This document shows, piece by piece, positions 10,763-22,044 of a stretch of 64,000 bases of DNA. Numbering within the stretch: position 1 is the first letter of the stretch; every line of letters starts with the position of its first letter. The translations under genes and the position numbers were made by a program. This DNA is from Plutella xylostella (Eukaryota; Arthropoda; Insecta; Lepidoptera; Plutellidae), in the NCBI RefSeq assembly GCF_932276165.1, contig NC_063998.1:9560501-9624500 (forward strand), written 5' to 3'. The notes under the pieces are model-generated. The model did not search any database. It was given only the letters and a program-made list of their open reading frames with translations, and was not told where the DNA came from.

Positions 10763-10854
10763 AAGGTCTAAAGGTATGATGACAACAAATATAATATGAT
10801 GCTACTTACACATCAATATGATATTAGCTAATAAGATGTAACTTTCTGGAAATA

Positions 10855-11162
10855 AATCAAATCAAATCAAATCAATCAAATCAAATCCATTTATTTGTTA
10901 ACATAGGTACAATTAAAATGCTGTTGGGTGTTTATGTTTAAGTCCTCTATGTTATGCCTAATTGGCGTACAAAATTTTATGTTGGTGGTAGCATGCATGC
11001 ATTAAGTTAAAACTATTTATTATACAAATAAGTCAGATACTTTCAGCTTACATTCTATAAATATATTAAATTATTTACAATGTCAATGAGAATAAATTAA
11101 TTTAAATTACGGAAATTGTCATCAATGAGGTCATATTAATTGGTACACACTTAATAATAATA
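10855..11162 (-). mobile_element. 3' UTR and tail of a Jockey-type LINE
   Basis: Read on the minus strand, this follows the stop codon of the frame below and ends in repeated TTTGA units, a LINE tail. Confidence 0.7.
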
Positions 11163-11792
11163 TTACAGTTTGTCATTAAAAAACTCATTTAAAGAATAAT
11201 ATGTTTTATCAATAAGACATTTTTTCAGTTCCTTTTTAAAGCTCTGGAGAGTGAGGTCTTTGATTGTGCTCGGAATTTTATTGTATATTTTTGACGCCAT
11301 ACCAAGTAAACTATTTGTTAGTAAGGATGTCTTATATTTGACACTGACAAGTCTTTTTCTGTTTCTAAGATTGCGACTATGTATTTGACCTGCATTTTTA
11401 AACAGTTCGGGGTTGGTTTTTACAAAAAGAGCCACTTCATAGATATATATGCATGGAAATGAAAGCAGTGACAATCTTTTAAAATGATCCCTACAGCTAT
11501 CTATTGACTTGATGCCACACATTGCCCTGATACAGCGTTTCTGTGATTTAAAGATCTGTTCTCTTTTGGTGCAGTTTCCCCAGAATATTACGCCGTAGTG
11601 CAATATCGATGCTACTAAGCCATGATAAGCTGTGACAACAGCATTCTTGTCGACAATTTTACTAAGTTTGTAAAGAGCGTAGGATGATTTACTCAATCTT
11701 TTACAAATCGTATCAGCTTGTTCATTCCATGTCAGTTTATTGTCTATTATTAATCCAATTAAAGAAATGATTAAATTATGAATAGTGACCAA
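11163..11792 (-). pseudogene. C-terminus of a Jockey-type LINE reverse transcriptase
   Basis: A 209-residue open frame starts just inside the segment LIGLIIDNKLTWNEQ, the motif after the RT catalytic core, followed by SKSSYALYKLS, YHGLVASILHYGVIFWGN and the usual C-terminal IYNKIPSTIKDL. The RT catalytic motifs are absent, so the copy is 5'-truncated near 11792. The remaining frame has no stops, which suggests a fairly young insertion. The first ATG is inside the truncated region and is not a real start. Confidence 0.88.
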
Positions 11793-12155
11793 TTTATAGA
11801 CATATCAACACAAGAGCTAGACGTGAAGAAAGGGTGACCGCATTGGTTATTATCAGACTTCAGATAGACTTCTATAGTACCTAAATTCGCAAAAAAAAAC
11901 ATTGGGTTTTTCATAAAATCTTTGTAGGTCACGTGAGTTTTTACTGTAAGGATTTTTATATTTTTACTCTTATATGCAAAATTTCTACAGTAGTACAGCT
12001 TAGCTTTAAATGAGTTGCGTAGCTCGTGGTAATAATTAAGAAAAAAAATTATAGGATTTTTAAATTCTAAGGTGCTTAGCTTTAAAAAACTCTAAGAGGC
12101 ACAGCACATACTCGTCCTAAGAACACTTGGCGATCCTGAAACGCTCATATGTTAG
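11793..12155. other. unannotated stretch
   Basis: Nothing recognised except a CATCGTGAGGAAACCTGCA scrap of a type B SINE at 12163-12183. Confidence 0.4.
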
Positions 12156-12299
12156 TAATAAAACATCGTGAGGAAACCTGCATTAGACCGGAGGTGGCGT
12201 AATGGATAAGGCCTCGTCCTATCAATCGAGAGGCCGTGGGTTCAAATCCTGGCCTGTACCAATGAATTCTTTCAATCGTGTTTTCAATTAAGGAGTTAA

Positions 12300-12438
12300 G
12301 GCCCTGTTTCACAATGTCTGATTAGTGACTACCTGTGAGATAAAATACATGCTGTCACTGTCAAAAAAATAATAACAGAGTGACAGCATGTATTTTATCT
12401 TACAGGTAGCCACTAATCAGACATTGTGAAACAGGGGC
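12300..12438. mobile_element. palindromic MITE family M3 copy 1, TAA duplication
   Basis: Arms GGCCCTGTTTCACAATGTC / GACATTGTGAAACAGGGGC with long inverted interiors; TAA at 12297-12299 and 12439-12441. PIF/Harbinger-type. Sister at 35961-36101. Confidence 0.9.
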
Positions 12439-12540
12439 TAAGTGCAATAATACCACGTGCTCTTATACGGTTATGGAAAACATCGTGAGGAAACCTGCAC
12501 ATCTAGATTCAAGATCCTAAGTGCATTGTACTTATTCCAA

Positions 12541-12670
12541 AACGGCGATATGGTTCGCAACCTATCGTATAATAAACGATATACGTGAGTACAAAATGTG
12601 CTGCGAAAAGTGGGTGGCTCGCTTGTGAGCCACCTCTGGCTACCCCTTCGGGGATTACAGTCGTTAGTGC
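12541..12670 (+). mobile_element. SINE type C
   Basis: ACGGCGATATGGTTCGC at the start and ACCTCTGGCTACCCCTTCGG near the end match 18552-18682. The 3' end resembles RTE LINE tails. Confidence 0.6.
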
Positions 12671-13044
12671 AACCTGCATAACTAGATCTACAGTCCAACT
12701 ATAAAGTCCTTACAATAAAGAGTGCGATTTTGCAAAGACTTACTTATGTTTATAAATATTTTAAAAATAAAATGTCTATTGATAATGGCTTTTAGCGGAT
12801 TTATGCTTTAATCAATATAAAAAATCGATTAAATACTCTCTAATAATTAGTTCGGATCCACTTCCGTTTTCAGGACTTTATAGTTTTACTCTAGATATAA
12901 TTATGTGAACCCACCAACCCGCAGTGGACCAACGTGGTGGGAAATGGTCCAAGCTTAGGAAGGCATTTTAAACCTAGGGGACTATAGGATATTCACACAG
13001 TGTTCCATTCGAGAGAGCCAGGTGCAGGTACTTTGACGTAGATA

Positions 13045-13305
13045 ATAGAATAGTAGTATCGCTTTAAACGCGGATGATACAAAGTTTATTGAAACAAAAA
13101 ACTTTATAAATCTCATATCTACTTACCGTAGCAATCAGAGCTTCGACGTGGCTTCGCCAGTAGATAGGTATTATGTCCGACTCTGTCTTACTGCAGATCA
13201 CCGCGGCAAGGGCAGACAATGTCGTTATGAGTGTTGTGTGACTCAGAAACAACTGTGATCTACTTATCTGCATCTTATTATTCTTACCTCTATTATAAAA
13301 ACTTA
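13045..13305. other. unannotated stretch
   Basis: Nothing recognised. Confidence 0.5.
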
Positions 13306-13308
13306 TAA

Positions 13309-13584
13309 CACTCCCGAGCAATGAAAAAGTTTCACTTACAAAACGGCACCAATTTAACCCAATTTTTAAACATTCAATTTAGTATTAAGTAGTACTATGT
13401 TTATATTTTGAAAATAAATTTATCCCCATTTAGTATTTGATCAAAATATTAACGTTTTTAGTTGGTAGGTACTGTCTTGATGCGCTGTTAAATGTACTGT
13501 TGCAGAAGGCGTCATTGCCTAGCCTTTTAATTTTAGAGTAATATTGTGCTATTATCACTGGAACTTCTTGATTGCGCACGAGTG
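13309..13584. mobile_element. MITE family M1 copy 2
   Basis: Left end CACTCCCGAGCAATGAAAAA, right end ATTGCGCACGAGTG then TA. The interior shares the CTGATGCRCTGTTAAATGTAC block with other M1 copies (here TTGATGCGCTGTTAAATG). Confidence 0.75.
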
Positions 13585-13589
13585 TATTA

Positions 13590-14150
13590 TGTGTATGTTC
13601 ATATAAACAAATTATTATCTGAAAAGCAAAGAAAAACACAAATTTTCAAAAGTCACCCCTTTAAGGGTCTTGAGGAATTGAATTTTGAGGGTCTACAGCC
13701 TGTTGGGAGGACGAGATCTTATTCGTTACGCCATCACAGCTAAATAATTTATCACCACATTCAAATGTTGTTGCTATGAATAGAATATTGCACCAAATAA
13801 ATATTTTTTATAGTCTCGAAGACGAAGAGTTTCTGGACAGAACTACTCAATAATTCATTATTTGTACTCACGTACCCTTATATTATAGCCTGTTGTAATT
13901 ACTATGCCTGTGTATGTACATATATTACTCCGTTCTAATTAATAATTTGCATGCTATGTATGTGTATTGGCTAAACATGAGGTCTGTCAATTTAATAAAA
14001 CACCAATGTATACCATGTTTTATGCAAATAAATGATCTAACCAATATTAAAGTTTTTAAAAGAACCTTAGTATATCAGTAAACTGAAGTTGCATTATCAA
14101 TTAATTATTTCTAAACTTTACATTAAACACTAAAATAACATAACTTGTTA
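13590..14150. other. unannotated, upstream of the LINE
   Basis: May include decayed 5' parts of the LINE at 14155, but no endonuclease motif is readable. The frame carries a stop (TAA 14152-14154) just before it. Confidence 0.4.
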
Positions 14151-14154
14151 ATAA

Positions 14155-16587
14155 GGTAAACATAATTATGTTGACATTAAAGATAATAGCATCGACCCAA
14201 ATTCAATAAGTTATCTAAACCTTATAGCAGCACATGGCCTTTTGCCCGGCCATACATATCCAACTAGGGAGAATAACTGTATTGACCATGCTATGATCAA
14301 ATCAACGCTTCCAACAGTAACAATAGTTACGGATACACCGCTAACAGATCACTCAGCCGTTATGACTATGTTTACTCTCAAAAAGAAAATAATTATTTCA
14401 AGCAATGCTATATTTCATAAAGTAGACTACGAAGCCATCACTAATGAACTACATTGCAAAGACCTCGATGCCATACTAAAATCTTCCGATCCTAATTGGT
14501 GTGCCGAACAGCTTATCACTCTATTTAACAATGCTATAATGAGAAATACCCTTAATGTTATAATACCAAGACGTATGCGCTGTATAAAGCCATGGATTAC
14601 AATTGGCCTAATACGATGCATCAAAAATCGCGATCGGATGCACCTTAAATCCAAAAACGAGCCTAACAATAAAATACTCAAAATTACTTACAATAGGTAT
14701 AAAAACTATTGTAACGATCTACTAAAACGGCTGAAGCGAAATTATGAACGTCACCAACTAAACAAACATATAAAAAATCCAAAGCATAAATGGAAAGTTA
14801 TAGACAGTATTACAAATAGGAACAATAAGATAAATCACTCAACAAAATTACTTAAAACGGAAAATACTCCGCAGTTGGCCTTGAATAAAATAAACGTTTA
14901 TTTCTCGGGTGTTGGTAAAGAATTAGCTGACAAAATTAAGAATGAGAAATCCATTCAGCTGAATAATGATGACCCAAAACGTACCTATTTAAACTCAATG
15001 GTTATGCATGAAACGACAGAAGATGAAATTGAATCGATAATAATGAACCTAAACTCGGATAGTGCTATTGGTTGGGACGGTATTCCTACTAAATTGCTTA
15101 AAATGAACAGAGATATAGTTGTGCCACTAATTACACATATCGCAAACGTCTGCATAAACACAGGTACTTTTCCGGACAAATTCAAAATATCAATCATACA
15201 TCCCATCTACAAAGCGGGAGACAGAAACTGTGTCCCTAACTACCGCCCTATTTCAGTACTACCTGCTTTATCTAAGATATTAGAAAAGATTTTAAACTGT
15301 AGACTTATTTCCTATCTAGAAAAAGAAAATATTTTATCAAATAACCAATTTGGCTTTAGGACGGGAAGGTCCACCGATCATGCTGTAGGTGAGTTGACCG
15401 AATACGTAGCAAATAACATTGAAAATAAATACAAATGTATTGGCGTATTTTTAGATCTAGCGAAGGCATTTGACACAGTTTCTGTCCCAATACTGCTCAA
15501 CAAGATGGAAAAAATTGGTATAAGAGGCAAAGTCCTTAAGATTTTTGAAAATTATTTGTGTAATAGAAAACAGAGAGTAAAGATCAATAATCAAGTCAGT
15601 GATGACATATCATGCTGTGAATATGGCGTGCCGCAAGGTAGCGTCCTCGGACCTACACTGTTTTTAATTTATATTAATAATCTATGTGAGTTAGAAATAA
15701 GCAATGGTAGGTTATTTACTTTTGCTGACGACACTGCCCTAATTTTTTACGGCAAAAATTGGGAGGATGCTAAAACAAATGCAGAAACAGGGCTTCAAAA
15801 AACAGCAAATTGGTTACAAAATAATCTTCTAACATTAAATAAATCAAAAACCAAGTTTATGCTATTCTACAATACTAAACGATCACTACCGGCAGGCAAT
15901 AACATTAGTATCCAACTTCATACTTGTGATATTAGAAATCGTATCAATTGTAGTAGTTGCTCTCTTGAACGATCCACTACGATAAAATATCTGGGTGTAC
16001 TGCTGGACGAAAGACTAACATGGGCTCCGCACATTAATCTTTTAACAGAACGGACAAGGCGGCTAATATACATATTTAAGAAATTAAGGCACGTCGCCGA
16101 CTACGCGTTGTTAAAAAATGTATATTTGGCTCTTGCACAATCAATTTTGACGTACTGTATAAGATCATGGGGCGGGGCGTGTAAAACCCATCTTCTTACA
16201 CTAGAAAGAGCCCAAAGAGCACTACTAAAGGTAATCAAATTTAAACCATTTAGATATTCAACATTCCAGTTATACACTGAATGTGACATTCTAACCGTAC
16301 GACAATTATTTATACAGAGTACCATACTGTCTCAACATCAAAAATTGGCCTACAACTCAGAACTATCTAGTGTGCGCCATAGGAATAGGGTCTGTCCAAC
16401 AAAATTTTTCAAAACCGCTTTCATTAAAAAATTTCAATGTTGCGTTGGCCCTAAGCTTTATAACAAAGTAAATGAAACTATCAATATTTATCACCTAAAC
16501 TATCACGAATGTAAAAATGTATTAACGACATGGTTAAAATCATTAAATTATAACGAAACGGAGAACTTGTTTATATCTATGCAATAA
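14155..16587 (+). CDS. Jockey-type LINE endonuclease/reverse transcriptase, 5'-truncated
   Basis: The open frame runs from a stop at 14152 to TAA at 16585. It begins inside the endonuclease domain: AAHGLLPGHTYPTRENNC and then DHSAV, the end of the exonuclease-endonuclease-phosphatase fold. A complete RT domain follows: HPIYKAGDRNCVPNYRPIS, NQFGFRTGRSTDHA, FLDLAKAFDTV, GVPQGSVLGPTLFLIYINN and the catalytic FADDTALIF. Next come NKSKTKF and a KYLGVLLDERLTW connection, and the usual C-terminal region. The protein would copy its own RNA at a nicked target site. No stop interrupts about 810 codons. An in-frame stop and frame loss near 14152-14170 cut off most of the endonuclease, so it is probably inactive on its own. 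No true start codon is visible. The Jockey/CR1 group is assigned from motif style; the exact clade is uncertain. Confidence 0.93.
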   Translation, partial: GKHNYVDIKDNSIDPNSISYLNLIAAHGLLPGHTYPTRENNCIDHAMIKSTLPTVTIVTDTPLTDHSAVMTMFTLKKKIIISSNAIFHKVDYEAITNELHCKDLDAILKSSDPNWCAEQLITLFNNAIMRNTLNVIIPRRMRCIKPWITIGLIRCIKNRDRMHLKSKNEPNNKILKITYNRYKNYCNDLLKRLKRNYERHQLNKHIKNPKHKWKVIDSITNRNNKINHSTKLLKTENTPQLALNKINVYFSGVGKELADKIKNEKSIQLNNDDPKRTYLNSMVMHETTEDEIESIIMNLNSDSAIGWDGIPTKLLKMNRDIVVPLITHIANVCINTGTFPDKFKISIIHPIYKAGDRNCVPNYRPISVLPALSKILEKILNCRLISYLEKENILSNNQFGFRTGRSTDHAVGELTEYVANNIENKYKCIGVFLDLAKAFDTVSVPILLNKMEKIGIRGKVLKIFENYLCNRKQRVKINNQVSDDISCCEYGVPQGSVLGPTLFLIYINNLCELEISNGRLFTFADDTALIFYGKNWEDAKTNAETGLQKTANWLQNNLLTLNKSKTKFMLFYNTKRSLPAGNNISIQLHTCDIRNRINCSSCSLERSTTIKYLGVLLDERLTWAPHINLLTERTRRLIYIFKKLRHVADYALLKNVYLALAQSILTYCIRSWGGACKTHLLTLERAQRALLKVIKFKPFRYSTFQLYTECDILTVRQLFIQSTILSQHQKLAYNSELSSVRHRNRVCPTKFFKTAFIKKFQCCVGPKLYNKVNETINIYHLNYHECKNVLTTWLKSLNYNETENLFISMQ

Positions 16588-17100
16588 CATAATACCTACT
16601 TTTTAACTAAACATACAATATAAATACCTAAAACAAGTGAATAACCTACTCACACATTATCTTTCTTAAATTATTATTTTAATATTTATCTATCTTCCAA
16701 ATTTTTCGAGGTTTACAGTTTACGTGGTCTAACCTCACACCACTTTAGTAACAGATTGAACTCGCAAGCTACCCTCATTATAAATGTTATTATAATTTAT
16801 AAAATTTATGTTATCAACTTTGCAAATTCATTTAAGTCAATGGAAGGAACTAGTGCCTAAGATACAGGCTCTGCCTAGTTTAGGTGCTAGTAGTATTTAG
16901 TATCTTACTGTGTAGTTGTGTACCTATAGAATATTTTATTAGTGATATTATATTTTTTTTTTTGAAATGTAAAACTACTGAGTTTTATAATTAAGTTATT
17001 GTACCTTTATTAACTCAGTTATGAAATAGATTAAGATACAAAAATGTAAACCTTTTAGTGCCAATAAAAACATTTTATTTATTTTTTTATTTATTATTTA
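16588..17100 (+). mobile_element. 3' UTR and A/T tail of the Jockey-type LINE
   Basis: Non-coding tract ending CCAATAAAAACATTTTATTT and ATTT repeats, the expected tail directly downstream of the RT frame. Confidence 0.7.
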
Positions 17101-17244
17101 TAATAAAATGCTCCACGAGTATTTTTTGTACATAATTGTTCGTAGCAAGTATGTTACGAAAGTGCTACGAGATTTGAATATCCAATTTTTTATTTCGACT
17201 GTTGATAATAAATATATTTTTGGCATATATTCTATTCAATTATC

Positions 17245-17345
17245 TGTGGGGATGTATGTAACTGTACTTGTCTCTCTCGAATAGAACAAGGTCTAAACTC
17301 CTAAGCTTGGACCATTTTCCCACCACGCCGCTGGTCCAAATAGTT
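17245..17345 (-). mobile_element. type B SINE 3' fragment
   Basis: CTCTCTCGAATAGAAC ... CCTAAGCTTGGACCATTTTC ... CACCACGCCGCTGGTCC is the 3' half of the type B SINE in reverse. Confidence 0.65.
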
Positions 17346-17349
17346 AGGT

Positions 17350-17640
17350 CAAGTGAATAGCAAGTGAGCTTTAAGCTTTGTACTTATGGACAGAAATCAA
17401 ATGAAAACATTTTTTGGTGGGAGGGGAGGTAAAAACCTCAAATGAAAGATCTTAGATTAACAATATACCAATAAGATGGAAGAACAGTGCAAAATGAACT
17501 TCCCAACAAATAACACCGGATTCCTACCACTGAGCTCTAATTTTGGATTAGTTCGGTCAGAAGATTTGTGACTTTATTCATTGGTACAATGGTTGTGATT
17601 AGGTTGAACTTAAAATTTATTTATTTATTTAAGAAACCTT
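17350..17640. other. unannotated stretch
   Basis: Nothing recognised. Confidence 0.5.
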
Positions 17641-18022
17641 ACAGCTAACATATTTAATATATATAGTAAAAAGTAAATAACAAAAAGCCAATTAAAAGTT
17701 TTCACAAATAGCATAAAAGGAAAAGAGGTTTAATTACTGTTAATGCTGTCTGTTTTTGGCTTTGATTTTGTATGGACTCACCATTTTGATCGTTTATTGT
17801 TAATCTAAGTAAAAGTAAATAATATTTGTAATTGTTAGTGCTTACAATGTAACTTGTATACTGGTGGAGAGCAACTCGTGGCATCCGTAACACAGTTTCT
17901 AACTACTGCGGATGCTTAGAGCAATCTTTTTTTCGAACAATTATTATGTAAGTGTAAGTGACCATCATAATTGTACTAAAATTGTAACCTTTTATTTGAC
18001 AAATAAATATTTTATTATTATA
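17640..18022 (+). mobile_element. probable LINE 3' UTR
   Basis: Ends TTGACAAATAAATATTTTAT plus A/T repeats, a LINE-like poly(A)-signal ending. No coding part retained; the left limit is a guess. Confidence 0.35.
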
Positions 18023-18105
18023 AGTGAAATATAGGCGATTTTAAGAATGTTTTGTCGAAACATCCACGACGGGTAAGTGAGGTAAGTAACAATGTGTTCT
18101 CTGAA

Positions 18106-18303
18106 TCCTAACTAATATTATAAATGCGAAAGTAACTGTGTCTGTCTATCTGTTACTCTTTCACGCCAAAACTAAGGACGGATTTGAATGAAATTTGGTA
18201 TACATATGGTATAGACCCTGAGAAAGAACATAGGCTACTTTTTATCCCGGAATTCCCACGGGAAAACTTTTTAAGGCGAAGCGAAGCTCGCGGGAACAGC
18301 TAA
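18106..18303 (+). mobile_element. non-autonomous Helitron copy 3
   Basis: A|TCCTAACTAATATTATAAA at the start, GGGAACAGCTAA|T at the end (CTAA fits CTRR). Confidence 0.88.
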
Positions 18304-18551
18304 TTTTAATACATTTATTTCCTACTTTCACCTTTTGATTAAAAAGCTATATTTTTACCGTAAACGGATTCCAGGTATCAATATCAAACAAGCGTGTGAC
18401 CTACTAACCGACATGCAAAGCAAAACCTTACACAACAAATAAATAACATTACATACCAACATAAATAAAATAACGTACACTTTAACACCTTGTACCTACC
18501 AACGTATTTTACGGGTGGGTTTTTGCACGGACTTTCTACAGATTTTATTTT

Positions 18552-18682
18552 ACGGCGATACGGCTCGCGACCTATCACGTGAGTAATTCATACTACATAC
18601 TATCCAATGAACAGCTAAAAGCAGGTAACTCGCTTGCGAGTCACCTCTGTCTACCCCTTCAGGGATTAGAGTCGTGAGCACA
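18552..18682 (+). mobile_element. SINE type C copy 2
   Basis: ACGGCGATACGGCTCGCGAC ... ACCTCTGTCTACCCCTTCAG, parallel to 12541-12670. Confidence 0.6.
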
Positions 18683-18734
18683 ATGATTATGTTGGCTCTA
18701 TGAATCTACCTATAAAATAACCGATCTATTTTTG

Positions 18735-18862
18735 GACAAATCCGAGACCCCATGAGACATCATATTATGTACTTATGTTTTAAAAATGTCTGATCCTAAC
18801 CGGGAATTGAATCCGGAATGCCTTGTAGCGACCTTCTACTAGCAGTCGTCGGCGCGGCGGAC
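18735..18862 (-). mobile_element. diverged type A SINE fragment
   Basis: ACCGGGAATTGAATCCGG is a mutated complement of a B box; the adjoining body (ACAAATCCGAGACCCCATGA) parallels the type A body. Confidence 0.55.
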
Positions 18863-18864
18863 AC

Positions 18865-19665
18865 AATTTTATTGTTTGTTCGATAAATATCGATGTAAAA
18901 AGTACATGCATACATATAACTAAATCGGGATAGAAATTCATGAAACAATGTATATAGTGTAGGTATTACCATCAAGCAAATTTAATTAAACCACGTTTAA
19001 CGGCTGTTTGGATCGAGATTAAGTATTTAATTTTTAGACATATGTATAAGTACCTATATTATACGTAGTGTTTAATTTGACGACATAATGATTCTTAAGA
19101 AAATATGTATTGTATGTTATAAAAATATGTATAGTTACAGACTGTCAATTTTAACCAATACATACAATAAATGGGTCTCCAGTATATACGTTTAGACACA
19201 TAGCTTATTCATTTAACTCAAAAGAATAACCCTTATTTAATTATAATTTGTCTCATAAATTCTACAATGATAACGAAAGAAACATTCGAAACAAACTTGT
19301 AGATCATCCTTAGATTCGATTAAGAGACTAAAAATAGCAAACAAATTCAACCTTCTTACGCCCAGTTCTAAAAACAGGTACGAAAGAAGGCGAGTGTACT
19401 TGAGCGAGTACATAACAAGTATATAGGCGGTACATAACGGTGTTCGTTAGAGAGGAATCGATCGGCGGACTGCGCATGCCCCAACTCTGACGTGGCCACA
19501 TAGGCCGCGGTTACAGATTACTAAATAGCCTGGTTTATGTAGAAATAACTTTTTTCAGGCCAGCTTCGATTTGCCTTCCCTAAAGAAATTCCAAGATCCT
19601 GAAGATTATTAAAGTTTCGGTAAAAATCATTGGATGATTTAAGTTTGTCACCGTGTGGGGGTGAA
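18865..19665. other. unannotated, with a GC-richer spot
   Basis: 19380-19520 is somewhat GC-rich but shows no convincing frame. Nothing else recognised. Confidence 0.45.
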
Positions 19666-19669
19666 AGAA

Positions 19670-19725
19670 ATGGCCAGTTAGATTAGCGTCAGTCGCTGAC
19701 TATCCAGGGTGGGACGGACTTAGGT
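19670..19725. repeat. short dispersed repeat shared with 43755-43826
   Basis: TGGCCAGTTAGATTAGCGTC and AGTCGCTGACTATCC match, in reverse, AGTCAGCGACTGACGC...CTGACTGGCC at 43788-43826. Confidence 0.6.
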
Positions 19726-19797
19726 TTAATTATGGGAAAAACTCACGATACTTCTTGTCATGAGTCATGCCGGGAGGGTCCTTTCTATTCTATTCTA

Positions 19798-19935
19798 TTC
19801 TCTGTGGGGGTTTAAGTACCTGCACCTGGCTCTCTCGAGTGGAACCTTTGTGCATATCCCCAAGGTCTAAACTGCCTTCCTAAGCTTAGACCATTTCCCA
19901 CCACGCTGGTCCACTGCGGGTGGGAGGTTCCTTTC
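19798..19935 (-). mobile_element. type B SINE 3' fragment
   Basis: Contains CACCTGGCTCTCTCGAGTGG, CTAAACTGCCTTCCTAAGC and CCACCACGCTGGTCCACTGC in the reverse order of the forward copies. Confidence 0.75.
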
Positions 19936-20029
19936 ATGTACCTAACCCTATTCTAAGATCATTAGAAAAGTTACAAAACCTACATAGCTGATTTTTCCAT
20001 AAGTCTTACATTCACCCAAAGGTTTCCTT

Positions 20030-20128
20030 GAAGAGATCGCTTGTGAAATGGCGGCCTATTGTGCTTACTCTTACTTTGCAACGTAATTTATGCTTTGTGT
20101 TTTTTAATAAAGTAAATTGTATTGTATA
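20030..20128 (+). mobile_element. LINE 3' end fragment
   Basis: AGAGATCGCTTGTGAAATGG ... AATAAAGTAAATTG; the same kind of end is at 30390 and 39325. Confidence 0.5.
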
Positions 20129-20129
20129 G

Positions 20130-20870
20130 CTCAAACTTATAACAATAAGTACGAAAAGTAGAAAATATGCTGATATTGTAGTGCCACAGAAATTTATTAG
20201 TAAGGCTTCGGTTTAGCTATGAACACAGGGTATGACAAAAGAGGTAGTATGTAATATAGAAACGAGGCCACAGTATTTTGTATTTCCGTATTAAATTTCA
20301 CTTTTGCTCCGCCTTTTCAGGAGAAAGAAATACATTTTCCAATACGTTACACATTTAATTTATGTTAAATACGAAAGTCGTGAGTGAGTCGTGTGTCAAG
20401 TTGAGCTGTGTCAGTTTCTTTCTTTGTGGTAGTATTTTTTACAACACCTATATTTCTTTAATAGATAATTATTATAATATTGTAGACTGTGTATTAGTGA
20501 ACGATACCTACGTTATCATCTAGGCATTCCCAATTAATATTTATTTATTTGGGATCAACAATTATTTTGTAACTCGTAGAATTCTTTTACTTTTGAATTT
20601 TGAACTGTATTTGGGTACAGTCAGAATCATGGAACTTACCAACAAAATGAAACTCGTGTCGATGCGTCGGTCGTGATGACTCGTGTTCAACAAACGTGCC
20701 AACATTACATTAACATGAGGCATCCTCAGAATCATTACCATTTCGTGGAGTACATCATTGAAGAATTCAATTATAATATTCTCAGCCCTTGCATATAAGC
20801 ACATTTAAAATTAGCATAAAATATGATGAGATTCATCATCATCATCAGTTCCTGAGATCCTTCATCAGGA
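20130..20870. other. unannotated stretch
   Basis: No gene or clear repeat; short (ATC)n runs near 20830-20880. Confidence 0.5.
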
Positions 20871-20875
20871 TCATC

Positions 20876-20990
20876 ATTCTGATGCGCTGTTACTATCATA
20901 TTGCAGATGGCGTCATTGAGCTAGTTTTTTTTCCGTTTAGGACTAATTTGGTGCTATTGTCACTGGAACTTTTCCATTTCTCGCGAGTCT
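20876..20990. mobile_element. MITE family M1 right-end fragment
   Basis: CTGATGCGCTGTTAC ... GGTGCTATTGTCACTGGAAC ... TCTCGCGAGTC, the right half of the family. Confidence 0.65.
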
Positions 20991-20994
20991 ATAT

Positions 20995-22040
20995 CATTCG
21001 GGGCAGTTTACTTACCATCCTAGATCACTTACAGCAAATCCGGTTATTTGTCTTACCTGTAATAAAGAAAATAAAAATGGTTAACTACAAAAAAGAAACA
21101 TCAGATGCATCGTCAAGTTAAAAAAAAAGTTTTTATTTATTTAGCTGAGCATGTGCTGTGGACGTATTTTGGGCTGAGGCCTTGGTTTAACTTTGCAGTG
21201 CTTTGCACTAATAATATGTAGCTGTAGCTATCTAACAAGATTGCACAAATCCCAACATGAAAATACAATTTAATTTACCGCAGATTATTTCTAAAAATGG
21301 TAAGAAATATTACATTCGTTGCATTCCGGAAAAAAAACTAAAATGTATTACATTTCATGGATGTAAAACTTTTACATCTCTTCCAGTTAACCTTTGGTGG
21401 TGCGGAGAGAGTGATATGTTAGGTAGTGCTATAAGCCGAGAGAGAAATTAAGAAAGAAGTGGCATTCTGTCTAAGGTCTAATGTATTCTTTTATTTGTTG
21501 ATCTGTAGCAAATATAAATTCAATTGTATTTTTTTGGAATATCCTGTCTCTCAGTCATAGGTTTTGTATTGGTTGAAAATTATCATTTAAATGTAAAGGT
21601 TTACCTCACGATATCATTCTGCGTTAGCACTGGCAGTTAAAAGAGGATTTTACTTCTACTTAAAATGTAAATTAAATTATTCAAAGTCCCTGATCTTGCG
21701 AGCCCGCTGTTCATTATAAACAAAGGATCAATGAAGCAAATCGCTCTTTAAATTCAGCTACTTTGGATTGTAACGTTGGAATTATTGTAACTCATGATGG
21801 TCTTATGAGAGAAATTTTGTCTAGATACGTACTAGTACTTGAATGGATTGCTACAACGTAGTTTTATTACTATTTAAATTACGCTGATTACTTAATTATA
21901 CGCATAATGGTCATTAGAGAATTCCAGCTAACAAGTTGATCGATGGCTAGTTTACGTTTGCCTATCTGACTCGATGAATCCACTACTATTTAAGGGAAGA
22001 TTAAAACAAGATGCTAATTATGAATTCAAATAAGTATAAA
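20995..22040. other. unannotated stretch
   Basis: Several short open frames (for example 21257-21451) look like chance. No repeat recognised. Confidence 0.45.
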
Positions 22041-22044
22041 CTTT

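Larger units (their letters stand above)
12187..13040 (+). mobile_element. type B SINE interrupted by later insertions
   Basis: Head at 12187-12255 with box A (TGGCGTAATGGATAAGG) and box B (GGGTTCAAATCC), then TACCAATGAATTC. The body resumes at 12475 (CATCGTGAGGAAACCTGCA) and again at 12905-13035 (CCACCAACCCGCAGTGGACC ... ATTCGAGAGAGCCAGGTGC). Between these lie a MITE (12300-12438) and a second SINE (12541-12670). The order of parts matches uninterrupted copies elsewhere. Confidence 0.7.

Noticed and set aside
12187..12258. possible tRNA gene
   Set aside because: Boxes A and B are present but no complete cloverleaf or acceptor stem is formed, and a SINE body follows.
14427..16325. several minus-strand frames of 73-84 codons
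   Set aside because: Shadows of the Jockey-type RT frame on +.
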